From Gnetum montanum (lineage: Eukaryota; Streptophyta; Gnetopsida; Gnetales; Gnetaceae), in assembly GCA_015680685.1 (NCBI GenBank), contig MNCI01036292.1, forward strand, positions 104,482-168,481: 64,000 nt of DNA, written 5' to 3'. The stretch's first letter is position 1. The number at the start of each line of letters is the position of its first letter. Position numbers and translations under genes: made by a program. Shown here in pieces: positions 43,926-54,945 of the stretch. A model generated the notes under the pieces. The model was not told the origin of the DNA. It was given only the letters and a program-made list of their open reading frames with translations, and did not search any database.

Positions 43926-44034
43926 TTGAGATATTGCATAATTGCTTTGCATACATTTTGCTTCATGTTGCTATGTTAGGCAGGTGCCACTTTATGTCTT
44001 TTATTTGTTGGCTATTTTGTAGGATCACTTAGGA

Positions 44035-45592
44035 ATGGCTACACATGATGATCTCCATTCATCTTTAATCTTGACTGGATCCCATGGTAGATTCATGAGA
44101 CGCTTGAACATAGAGCTCGTAGACTTTGAGCCGCCTCCTTGTAATAGCAATGTAGCATCCTTAGAAACATTACTAGACTAGCTAGAACATCTAGTCCAAG
44201 CCTTATACTTGGAAGCTAGTGATGTAACTGAGGATCTACTTATAGAAATTCTCGTGGCCACATGCAAAGGTGAGGCAAGAACTTTAAAGCTTAGCTCTTT
44301 ACCAGAACCATAGGTTCAACAAAATATCTCTAGAGTCCTCAACGATAATTTCAATGTGTTTGCATGGTCATATGAAGATATGCCAGGCTTAGACCCATGC
44401 ATAATACAACACAACATTATCTTAGATTCATGTGTCAAAGCAGTTAAACAAAAAGCTCACAAAATTAAACTAGAGATTGCATTAGTTGTGGATGATGAAA
44501 TCACCAAGCTCTACCAAGCTGGGTTCATCTAGGCAGTCGATTACACAGATTGGGTATCAAACATCATGGTCGTTCCCAAGAAAACTAGAGGCATACGCAT
44601 TTGTATAGACTTTCGAGACTTGAACAAAGCAACCATCAAGGATGATTTTCCATTGCTCAGTATCGACCAACTTGTTGATACTACAGCCGACTATGCCTTA
44701 TTATCCTTCATTGATGGATTCTCAAGGTACAATCAAATCTGTATAAACCTAAAACATCAACTTGTTATCACCTTCATGACCCATTGGGGAATTTTGTTAC
44801 ACGATGATGCCCTTCAGACTAAAAAATGCTGGTGCAACATACCAGTGGGCGATGACTTACATTTTTAGTGACTATCTTTTGGAATGGCTAAATGACTATG
44901 TGGACAATATAGTTGTTAAGAAAGCTCCTGATCATGTAAATGACTTGAACCTGGTCCTTCAACACTGCCGTAGGCATGACCTTTGTCTCAATCCAAAAAA
45001 ATGTGTCTGTGGTGTCAAAACTATATGCATGTTAGGATTTGTAGTGTCAAAAATAGGAATACGTGTAGACCTGGACAAAGTCAAAGCCATTATCAACTTA
45101 GCACCATCCACAAACCTTAAAGGGTTGCATGGATTGCAAGGTAGGATATAGTTTATATGAAGATTTATTGTGAGGTTGATAGATAAATTGCATCCAATGC
45201 AACACTTACTTAAAAAAGGAGCTAACTTTGAATGGATGAACCAATGCTAAGAGGCATTCAAGAACTTGAAAAAGGAGCTTGTTCATCTTCCTACTATTTA
45301 CCCTCCACAAAGGTATAAGCCCTTTTACATTTATCTTGCAACTTCAGATATGTCCATTGCTACTTTGCTCTATCAAAAGAGAGATGATGACTCTAAAATT
45401 CCTATTTACTACCTGAGTCATGCGTTGATAGCTTACGAAGAAAAATACAATGATGTGGAAAAAAATTTCCTTGCTTTAGTCTTTGCACTTAAAAAGTGGA
45501 GACACTATTTGTTTCATAGCCAAGTCAACATCATTTGTAAAAATAACATACTTAGGGCCATTACAACTATATATATGAAAGTAGTAGGATAG
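44035..45592 (+). pseudogene. pol: Reverse transcriptase-RNase H pseudogene of element A
   Basis: An ATG at 44,035 follows a splice-acceptor-like TTATTTGTTGGCTATTTTGTAG. The pre-RT motif FNVFAWSYEDMPGLDP is present, then MVVPKKTRGIRICIDFRDLN, LLSFIDGFSRYNQI and, after a frameshift near 44,810, FRLKNAGATYQWAM and WLNDYVDNIVV. The active site YVDD is YVDN, which should abolish activity. The thumb has CLNPKKCVCGVK. Pol-type RNase H follows: KPFYIYLATSDMSIATLLYQ, IYYLSHALIAYEEKYNDVEK and LALVFALKKWRHYLF. The frame is broken at several points. This is the Ty3/gypsy order, with RT before integrase. Confidence 0.92.
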
Positions 45593-45769
45593 CTAGGTGG
45601 AAAGTAATAACTACAGAATTTGACCTACACTACATAGCACAGTCATCTATAAAGGGTCAAGTGATAGCCACGTAACTTACAGCTTCACCCACTGATGACT
45701 AGGCAACAATAGAACCTAAATTTCTAGACAAGCATGTTAACAATATAAGTACAGTACCTGTAGACTTTG

Positions 45770-46340
45770 AAGCTATTTTACACTTTCACGGTGCCTCAAC
45801 CACAGAAGGTGGCAGTGCTACTGCTGTTCTGACATTTTGCTCTAGGGATATCTGACCTTTTGCATACTAGTTCACATTTCTTTGCATGAATAATGTAGTA
45901 AAATAGGAGGGTCACCTTAGGGGCATTTTAGTAGCTCAAGAGTCAGGGATCTAGAATTTAGTAATTTAAGGTGATTTACAATTAGTCATTAATCAAGTCA
46001 CAGAGGTATACACCTGTAAAGAACAGCACTTACAACCTTACTGTGATCTAGCGAAGTACTTACTAAAGAAATTTGCCATCTTAGACATTGAATATATACC
46101 CCACAATGAAAACACTATAGCCGACATGTTAGCTACATTAGGTTTAAGCGTGACACAATACATGTTTGCTACCTTACCTGCTTCAATAGTGGAATGCACT
46201 AATCCTATTTTTCATGCAGCAAATATCGTGTCTATAAGTGTGACCCACAGTCAAGAATGGTATGAAGATGTCAAAACATACCTCCAACATGGTGAGCCTT
46301 CACGAGGCTTAACATATACCCAAAAAGATGCAGTACAAAA
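45770..46340 (+). pseudogene. Second (plant-type) RNase H pseudogene, Tat lineage
   Basis: FEAILHFHGASTTEGGSAT corresponds to the usual LFFDGA start, with the first catalytic Asp changed to His. Later GDLQLVINQV, HLQPYCDLAKYLLKKF and IPHNENTIADMLATLG follow the family course, keeping the late Asp. A separate RNase H between the pol RNase H and integrase is a hallmark of Tat-lineage gypsy elements. Stops occur after GI and before FTF; the last part is open for about 72 codons. Confidence 0.85.
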
Positions 46341-46349
46341 ATGAGCACG

Positions 46350-46927
46350 GTAGTATATCTTCATAGGTGATGTTGCTTTATGTTGTAGATATTATGACGA
46401 GATACTACTAACTTGCATAAGTGGCAAAGAAGCCCAAAGAATCATTGATCAAGTTCATGAGGGACTGTGTGGAGGGCACATATCTCCCAGAGCTATGGTG
46501 GCAAAAATTAGGTGTCTAAGCTACTACTAGCCCTATATAGAGCACGATTGCCTCTCTAAGGTTAGGACATGTGATATATGCCAATGCCATGGGAATCTAA
46601 TACATGTATCACCTACTGAGTTGCATGCCACGTGAATCACATGGCCTTTTCAATGTTGGGGACTAGACATCATAGGGCCCATAATGCCCAAGTCTTCCGC
46701 ATGGCATAGTTTCATTATTACTACAACTGAGTAGTTCACCAAGTGGGTAGAAGCTATTCCCCTTAGGAAGACCACATCTCAACAGGTTTGCAAATTCATT
46801 TTGGACAATATAGTGACTCGATTCAACCTTCTTATGACTATTGTTACAAACAATGGGCCCCAATTTAGTAGCATAGAAACTAGAGCCTTTTGTGAAAATC
46901 GTGACATTAAACACTCTTTCTCGTTGC
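46350..46927 (+). pseudogene. pol: Integrase N-terminal and core pseudogene, cut by element B
   Basis: The HHCC zinc region reads HEGLCGGHI...CDICQ. The core has WGLDIIGPIMPKSS with the first Asp, FTKWVEAIPLRKTTSQQVCK, and IVTNNGPQF where IVTDNG is expected, so the second catalytic Asp is Asn. The frame continues CENRDIKHSFS and stops at the first base of element B's LTR; the catalytic Glu segment is missing. One W-to-stop change (YY(stop)PYIEH, normally YYWP) is visible. The C-terminal part reappears at 51,363. Confidence 0.9.
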
Positions 46928-48689
46928 TGAAACACCCTAAATTTCCAAGGTATCCTTACTTCACCAGGTCCTCAGCAATTAAGTGGCGTCATGCCACTTC
47001 GATAAGTTTTCTAGTCAAGAGGTTTGCTACACTACGCCACGCCATGCCATGTAGCATAGTAAGCCTCAGAAGGTAGTTGCAAGATGAAGTACTACGCTAC
47101 GCTACACTATGAAGTGTAGCATGGCATAGTAAGAGCAAGAAGAAAAGGCCCAGTTTGCTTAGTGACTTTAGCTGCACTCAGCAAGCGCCTTCGACCTTCA
47201 AAATCAGTCATTTCGCTCAACTTCAAGTCTTGTAGCAGAACTCTTTCACTAGAAAAGAAATGGATCAAGAGAAAGCAGCCTATGTTAGTTGCTATGATAC
47301 GCAACGTAGCATAGCGTAGCAAAAATGCAAAAATAAAGAAAGGTATCTCAAAGGGAGGGATTAGCAAGTTTGCAAGTTTCACAGTGCAAAAGGCAAAGTT
47401 TCCACATTGTTGGAATTTTTGCAACTAAGGCCAGATGCTACACTATGCTACACCATGTAGCATAGCACAATGTAGCAAGATGCTATGCTACACCAAGTGT
47501 GCCACACTCTAGAGTGTAGCATGGCATAGCAAACTGCTACACTGCGCCAATAGGCTACATTCCAAAACATAGCCTAACATGACGAGCATCCACACTACCT
47601 CGATGCATCTCCTAGAATAGTGAGATGCTACACCACGTCCACATGCTACACTGTAAAGCATGAAATAGCATGACGGGCGGCGAGGTTACATTAATGGATT
47701 CCACCCGTTTGCATCATTGTCGCATGTCTCCAAGTTCTAAAAACGCAATTATGGCATGGAAAGCTCATAATTACAGCATGACAGGCCCGTCCAATGGTCC
47801 TGCTATAGCATGGTAGAGCTCGTCTAATGGTCCAGCATGTCCACGCATCACAGACACATCAACACGGTCCCAGGGACACATGGCGTCCAAACTGCATCTT
47901 TCACGTGCCCCTTGGCACTATAAATACCTCGATGAGTAACGCTTAGAGGGGACAGGGCACAAAATAGACACACACATAGAGGGACACAAACACACATGCT
48001 AGCTCTCTCTGGTCTCTGGTCCGGTCCGGCTTCTCAGTCAGTTAGTCAGTAAAAAATTGGCTAAATGACTAGCAAAAAGTTAGCATTGTGATCCAGAGCA
48101 TTGTAAACATCTTTTTTGACATTGCAGACAGTTGGCATTCTTGCTTGCCATTCTATCTTGATCCTTCCTACTATTTTGTTCTCATTTTGCATTATTGACC
48201 CCTGAGTCCGCGTTCAAGCATACAGCTGTCTTGCTCTAGATGTCTTGGTTACCTTTGGGATCTCTGCGCCTCCTAGTGTCGCACAACCAATCGTATCCAT
48301 CTTAATAGAGTAAAGTCACGATCTTGAAACGGTGCATTTTCCTAACTGCATTTTACATTGTTTTCTTGCTTATCATTGCACTTTTACATTGTTTTCCTAT
48401 CTGTTATCATGTTTTACTTTGCTTTCCCCACATGTTATTGCATTTTACATTACTTTCTATCCTTGTTGCATTTAAAGTTATCATTTTATGCTAGAAGTCT
48501 CATTTTCAAACTATCCATTTATGAAAGGTTATATTAACACCAACTAAGTCCTTGTCTGATCAACCAGACTATTTAGGGTTCCCTATTTCCATTCGTCCAA
48601 CATGTCCCTCTTATGGAAACGGGGTCAAGATTGTCCGTGATCGACGACCGCTTGGCGTCTTCTAGCTACCGATGTTTTCGGTCGTTATA
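46928..48689 (+). repeat. LTR of element B inserted in A's integrase
   Basis: Starts TGAAACACC, as the A LTRs do, directly after the integrase codons for HSFS. Ends near CGTTATA before the shared PBS block. It is about 1.76 kb and has the same organisation as A's 3' LTR: GTAGC-rich half (47,030-47,700), a GGACACATGG motif and the promoter CTATAAATACCTC (TATA at 47,918). It differs enough from A's LTRs to be another subfamily. No second LTR of B is present. Confidence 0.85.
47915..47930 (+). promoter_or_regulatory. Core promoter (TATA box) of element B LTR
   Basis: CACTATAAATACCTC, preceded by a C-rich GCCCCTTGG stretch. The same arrangement occurs in A's 3' LTR (CTATAAATACCTT at 54,932), where both follow GGACACATGG-type sequence. 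Confidence 0.75.
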
Positions 48690-49081
48690 GTTTTTTTGGT
48701 GCTAGAAGGAGGACCCTTTGGTGACTTTTCCATGTGTCATGGTAGCCCTATAAGAGTTCTGTACCTTGATACACATTAGCATAAACTTGACACCCTTTTG
48801 CGGTTGTTTACACATCGTGCGGTGTAGATCGGTCACTTCGGCAATTCCTCCGGAACCCTGGAGGACACAAAGCCTCCGATCACTAGTTGACTTGCTTACT
48901 TTATGGTAGTCTTCCATGAGTTCTGTACCCTATCATGCACTAGCGTAAACATGAAACCATCTTGTGGTTGTTTATGCATCGTGTGGTATAGATCGGTCAC
49001 TCCAATGATTCCCTCAGAATCTGGCAAGACTTAAAGCCTTTCGGTTGCTTTCCCATTTTCTTGTTTTTCTCATTTGCAAAA
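48690..49081 (+). other. PBS and leader of element B
   Basis: TTTTTTTGGTGCTAGAAGGAGG opens the leader. It contains a duplicated segment: GTAAACATGAAACCATCTTGTGGTTG near 48,943 repeats GCATAAACTTGACACCCTTTTGCGGTTG near 48,779, each followed by a GGTATAGATCGGTCACT-like block. No coding frame. Confidence 0.6.
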
Positions 49082-51340
49082 ATGCCTAGTTTCGTTCGTA
49101 ACGATGGCTTTCATGAGCACTATTGATAACACCTTCAATGTTGAGGTTCCCATCATGGTTCAAGGCACTACAGGTGCCGAGCAACCACTCAACCCGATGC
49201 TAGAGACACGTCGATCCCTCAGGATCCAAAATCAGGGTCCTGAGGGCTTGGCCCAGCAACATGAGCATTACAACTTTCTCTGTGAAAAGGTATAGGAAAA
49301 TATACCCTTGGATTTGCATGAACTCGAAGACAAATGTAGTTTTGAGTTCACTTGCTGTGATGGGAAGAAATTCATTCCCACTCCTAGCACTTCTATCCCT
49401 TTGACACAGATGGATCAATGGCATCTAGACCAGTTGATCTAGTTGGCTAGGCTTAGGGAGCAGCAAGACACAGTGTCTAACCATGAAGAAGCCTTCCAAG
49501 ATGGATAGGAGGAACTTGATTCCTAGTCTAATGGGGAAGGTCAAACCAACCCTGTTACGGTCCCTCCTACCTAGTCTTTCTAGACCAACCCTTTGTCTGC
49601 AGCTGCTCCCTTCGTGATCATGCCTACACTTTCATAACCTGCAATTACACCTACAATGGGTAGCCATATCAACCCTTTGGTGTATCAATGCCCCTTTTTG
49701 CCTGTTTCATTTACAACCACTAGTCCCCTACAAACCACTCATCAGTTCATGCCTGCGATGCATCACACACCAATCATGGCTACCCTACCGCATGTGCACA
49801 TCGTACCAACTTCGTAGTCATGTGTAGCTTCAACTTCTATTCCCACTGTCCTACCATCGGCAGTGGGTCCAAGCCCTTCCACATGATGGACCCCATTCAC
49901 TATTCCCCTTGCTATGCTACCACCATAGATGTCTCACCACATTCGCCAACAGACCTACCAAATCCTTCAAATGGTACAACCTAGTGCGGGGCTATGGTCT
50001 ATACCGTTGGTGACCCAAGCGCTCTATCCCACAGTGCAAACCATGGTTGCTACCCCAACAACATCACCTACTGGGTGGTGGACAGCACAAGCAACACAGT
50101 TCATAGGGGCTGCCCCAATAGTACCGCCGATGGGTCACGCTACCACCCCTGCTACCCCATAGGTGGGAGCTGCCCTGGTAGTTCCCCAACCATCTATGTT
50201 GTCCTAGGGTCTGGACCAAGCGTTCCAGCTTATCCCCACACCTTAAGGCTATTGGGTTTGACATGGTACAGGTCATGGACTTATACCAGGATGACCCCAT
50301 CAGCCCAACAATCCCCACATTGATGTTACCCCCAAGGATGTTCCTCCCACACTTCATGAAATATGATGAGGAGGGAGATCCCAATGCACATCTTGTTACC
50401 TTTAAGTCCAAGTCTCTCTTATTGCAAAAATAGCCGCACATGATTATTCGTGTCTTTGCTATGTCCCTAGCCAGGAAAGCCTTAGATTGGTACCACGTGC
50501 TTCCACGCTCATCCATTTCAACTCTGGAAGAGCTTCTGACCCAATTCGTGATGCACTTCAAGTATAACTTGAAGGTAGAAATCACGATGGATCAGCTGAT
50601 AAGCATGAAGTAGGATCCTCTAGAGCCGGTCCAGAAGTTCATACAGCGTTGGAGTGCAACCCTTAATGAAATCGGTGAGCCCATCACGGAGGCCCACTTG
50701 TTGGCTGTCTTTAAGGGTTCAGTCAATGACTTCATCAAGTCTAAGCTATATTACCTTGCTCCTTACAGTCTTAGTCAGGCCTTCGCTCAGACTAAGAGTA
50801 TACAGGATGTGGCCGAGACAAGCAAAGATGTGACCTACATTGCTTACAAAAACACCTTCGCAAAGAAGGACAAGGGTAAGGCCCCAACACCATTGGCATT
50901 GACAGTGATCCTAGGCTACCCCAACAGCCACTTGTGATCCACGTGCCTCAGCATAGTGCACCAATACCATGAGCGGCTGATCAAAACTTGTAGCAGCCAT
51001 TCATCTTGAGTGTCCCTCCCTGAGCATCCACCCCCGTGCCACCTATTAGCAAAACCATGCCACCTCGCCTGCTAACATCGATAGCTCTGTTTGTCATCAA
51101 GGGGCCAACTTCTTGAAAAGCCCCTGCCCCACATGAGATAGCTGCACAACCTTCTTATCCTAAAAAATGAGAACTGTGTTTCATAGGTGAGACATCGAAG
51201 GGAAGTACCACCCTAGGTATTTCTAAGCTTGCATCTTCACCATCTATTGCTACACCTTCATCACCAAAGAAGGACGATGCCGCAATTACGTAATTTGCAC
51301 CGCCTTGCCAAAAGGGGTCTAAACCTAGACCCAAAACTGC
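49082..51340 (+). pseudogene. gag: Gag pseudogene of element B
   Basis: Begins MPSFVRNDGFHEHY or, one frame away, MAFMSTIDNTFNVEVPIM. It continues CCDGKKFIPTPSTSIPLTQM, a long Pro/Thr/Ser-rich linker, then the gag domain: FMKYDEEGDPNAHLVTFKSK, MSLARKALDWYHVLPRSSIS, LEELLTQFVMHFKYNLKVE, FIQRWSATLNEIGEPITEAH. A 79-codon open end carries SQAFAQTKSIQDVAETSKDV. It is better preserved than A's gag. Coding-like sequence goes on through KPRPKTAPPW near 51,340 without reaching the zinc motif or protease, and is then joined to integrase. Confidence 0.88.
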
Positions 51341-51362
51341 CCCTCCTTGGGAAATCCTGAAT

Positions 51363-51801
51363 AATGTGCAGAATTGCCATAGGTAAGACACCATATAGTC
51401 TAGTATACGGATTTGAAGTGGTGTTACCTCTTGAATTGCAGATCTTGTTGCTCTGAATGATCCTCTCGAACTTTATGGATGAGACTCAAAATAATGAATC
51501 TAGAATCATTGATCTTGACTCTATGGAGGAGGAGTGCATCCAAACACTTAACTGTATCGAGTGGCATCAAGACAAATAATGGCAAAAATGTCATTGCAAT
51601 TTGCACCAATGCTTGATCAAAAAAGGGGATCTAGTCATCAAGGCCATTCACGAACCCATGAACAAATTCTCAGCTAACTGGGAAGGGGCTTTGCTGGTCA
51701 CAAAAGAATATGAAAATGGGGCATTCAAGCTAGCTAACTTAGATAGCAATGAGTTCACTAATCCTATCAACCACTTGTACCTAAAACCATATTACACCTA
51801 A
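51363..51801 (+). pseudogene. pol: Integrase C-terminal pseudogene
   Basis: AIGKTPYSLVYGFEVVLPLE is the conserved end of the integrase core in this lineage (usually ATGATPFSLVYG..AVLP). Then GDLVIKAIHEPMNKFSANWE and VTKEYENGAFKLANLDSNEF follow the GPY/F-like C-terminal domain, ending NHLYLKPYYT and a true stop. About 70 residues that should precede it, including the catalytic Glu, are absent. It belongs either to A (continuing 46,927) or to B; the joint at about 51,340-51,365 is a deletion junction either way. Confidence 0.88.
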
Positions 51802-51838
51802 CATGCAGTATCATGCCAATAATAAAGCAAGGTAAATA

Positions 51839-52205
51839 GATCATCCACTATGATGTAAAATTGGCACAGAGCATTCGCTATGATGTAAAATTGGCACAGA
51901 TCATCCACTATGATGTAAAACTAGCACAGATTATCCACTATGATGTAAAACTGGCACAGATCATACACCATAATGCTAAACTAGCACAACATGTCCTTGG
52001 GCCATGACATGAAACTGGCACCCATAGTATGATCCACTATGAACTTAAACTGGCCATCCCCCATTTGCTACGATATTAAACTAGCACAATGGTTTTATAG
52101 GACTTTAAACTAGCATAGCGATCTACTAGGACCTTAAACTAGCACATCACAGTCTGTTGGGACCTTAAACCAGCACAACTGATGGTCTACCAAGATCTAA
52201 AATTG
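51839..52205 (+). repeat. 30-bp tandem repeats after integrase (array 3)
   Basis: Five consecutive units with an exact 30-bp period from 51,839 (GATCATCCACTATGATGTAA followed by AACTGGCACA) and then longer, diverged units to about 52,205, each with TTAAACTAGCAC. The core is that of arrays 1 and 2. Confidence 0.9.
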
Positions 52206-52209
52206 GGTT

Positions 52210-53575
52210 TGCAAGGAAATATCTCTGATCTAACACATGTGATCTTGTGAACAAGCAAGTAGGCATACTTTTGATATTTAGTCACCTACCCATACCTCCT
52301 GGGCAAGATGGGGTGGGGCATTGTAGTTCCAGAATGAAGTTCACACCACCAAGAAAAAACCCTCTAAGAAATTTGCAATGTCTTTATCCCTATCATCTTG
52401 TTGATCTTCTAGAGATGTCATTTGACATCTTGCTGACCTTCTAGAGCTACCGCCACTGTCTCCAACCATCTTGGTCGTAGCTCATGCCATTAGCACCTCC
52501 TGTTGGAGCCCTAGCACTATTATGGACCAACCACAATGTTGCCATCCTCTAGCCCTAGCCATCATCTGAGCCTGGAAGAGCATTTAGTAGCTTGGCTTCC
52601 CACCTTGCAGTTGAATTTCCTAGCTCCTACCTTTGGTGAGGATTCCTAAGCACCTACATCACCATTGCTTCTAGCCTCTTAGGTCCTCACTTCCAGTGTG
52701 GTTGCTGGAGTTCTTTAGCCTGCAATCACCAATGCCTACATTGGCCTTCCTACTTTGGACATTGCATGCACCAGACATAGCACTTGTAGCCCTTGCAGTG
52801 TCCTAAATAGACAGGACTTCACCCTTACTTTGCATGTTGGTTATTTATTTTGATTTTCTCTTTGTTGTCTTTGCAGGATAAAGCTGAGATGGAGTCATTC
52901 AGGAATGCATTTCACCACAACAGCAACACACCACATTGTTCCAAAGTACCTACTTCAATTAGCCTAGCTACTTGAGAGTGCACATGAAACCAGTTCTCAT
53001 GCTTAACCACAAAGCCCATGATGGACGTAATGCAACTCATCCCATGGAAAGCCTCTATAGGCTAGTCAAAGCCCCACACAAATGTAGCACAACTCATCCT
53101 GGGGAGGAAACACTTGTTCTATAGTGATGACATGGTTGCATTTAAGAAGATATGAGTGTGCAATTATTTCCTCAAAAAGAAGAAGAAGAAAAAACAACAA
53201 CAACAAAAGGAAAAGAAATGAGATAAGACAAGTGCCCAAGTCAAATAGCACACTTGTTGCTTTGCAACCATTTCGGCCTTGGATTGACTATCTCCAAGCA
53301 CTCCGATAAGAGGTTGAACTCCATAAGCAAAAAATGCCTATGCGTGTTGACTCCCTCACAAGAACTCCTACATTTTTCCTTTTTTGTCCATTGTCCCTTG
53401 ACCCCATCTCCTCAAACCTATCCCCTGCTCCCTACCATACTTCACTTCCCTAGCACTCTCAAGCATAGCAAAGCATTATCTAAGCAGGCATTGACGAACG
53501 GTGTTGGTGTCATTTTCAACATGGTTTTTCATATTCTTTGTCAACGTCTATCAAGAAAATCCTCCAGACATCAAC
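52210..53575 (+). other. 3' non-coding region of element A
   Basis: No domain recognised. It has a purine-rich run at 53,168-53,226 and only short chance frames. It separates array 3 from the polypurine tract. Confidence 0.55.
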
Positions 53576-53584
53576 AAAGAGGGG
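53576..53584 (+). other. Polypurine tract of element A
   Basis: AAAGAGGGG four bases before the 3' LTR, the expected position for the plus-strand primer. Confidence 0.7.
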
Positions 53585-54209
53585 CCAATGAAACACCATC
53601 AATTTTGGGCTCTTGAGACTCAGCATCATATTTGTCCAAGTATTGAGACCTAGGCAAAATTTCTCCAAGTGTGGTGTCATGTTGGGCCATGTAGACAGCA
53701 TGGCACCTTAGAAGTCCTAACATCTTCAAAGATTTTTTTGAGCTTGTCTACTATGCTTTTCAGCATAACTAGCGTAGCACCCATTTTCAAGGCCAATTTG
53801 CACAAAAAGGACATTGAGGGTGGACTGAACAATTTGACAAATTTTCTATCTTCTCGGGCCATCAAGTTTGCTATGCTCTCTAACTTGCCCAGCTTGACAC
53901 ATTTCCTAGTTGCTAGTCCACCTTGATGCAAGGCTAGGAGTTGTCAAAAGTGTTTAGGATAGACAAAATAGTTCCATAAATTTTCTTTGTTTGGACCTAT
54001 TATGCTTCACTATGCTGCACAGCGTAGACAGTATAGTAGGCCATATAGAGCTAAAATTTTCCTAAGTGTTGAGCCAAACATAGGAGGTGCATTTGGCAAG
54101 TCTGCGAGCTCTAAGGTTGCCTATCCTACTTTGTCCTCAAAGAATGATCAAGGTTCCATGGAAAAGCATGGTGAGTCGGGTTAAAATTTGTTCAAAATGA
54201 GGTGTTACG

Positions 54210-54237
54210 CTGTGCTACGCTACATAGCGTAGCACAG
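54210..54237. repeat. Perfect hairpin of the GTAGC motif in A's 3' LTR
   Basis: CTGTGCTACGCT and AGCGTAGCACAG are exact reverse complements around ACAT. The equivalent site in the 5' LTR (about 33,424-33,452) is degraded. Similar motifs recur in B's LTR and in the spacer at 42.5-42.8 kb. Confidence 0.85.
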
Positions 54238-54930
54238 TTTCGTAGAGGTGCTACTGCCAAAAGTTGCCTAGAATGAAACTAAGAGATATCAGGCTCTTTC
54301 AACATGAAATATGTACTTGGTAGTTGCTAAAGTTGCTTGCCTTGCTGAATCCCAAACCAATGTCTTCAGTTTTGTGACAGAATTCATGGAAAATGAGTGT
54401 TATGCTCTGCTATGCTATGTAGCATAGACAGTGTAGCAGGCCAAAACTATAAAATTTTCTAAGTGTTCATGCCACGCTTCATTACGCTGGGTAGCATAGA
54501 AAGCGTAGCACTTGGAAAAATTCTCCGAATGCCTTCCAAAAATGCCTAGAGCTTATCATTGATCTTTATTTTTGCTCTAGCATCTCTCCAGTGGCCAAAG
54601 TGAATAGTTTATTTTATTTTTGCACCTGCTATTGGTCCCCAAAATTGTTCCTATGCTGGACCCTACTCGAAAGAGGAGGGAAGACATAGTCCTAGAGCAT
54701 AGGCTCTAATTCACATTTTTTCTAGGCATTGTGTAAAAACATGGTAGTTTTTCAGTTCTTGGCACATGCAGTTTAGGCAATATGATGATAGTTTGGTAGA
54801 TTTTCAATTCCTATTCTTGTCCTATTAAGCGTAGCACCATAGTGTAGCACATTAGCGTGACACACCCACATTCGTGCTATGTGGGACACAGGACACATGG
54901 AATCCAAACCACACCTCCCCCAACCTTGGC

Positions 54931-54945
54931 TCTATAAATACCTTA
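54931..54945 (+). promoter_or_regulatory. Core promoter (TATA box) of element A 3' LTR
   Basis: TCTATAAATACCTTA, following GGACACATGGAATCCAAACC. It corresponds to 47,915-47,930 in B. The 5' LTR lacks it through deletion. Confidence 0.75.

Noticed and set aside
51839-52205. CRISPR array
   Set aside because: Units are contiguous without unique spacers, lie in a plant retrotransposon 3' region and diverge gradually, as tandem repeats do.
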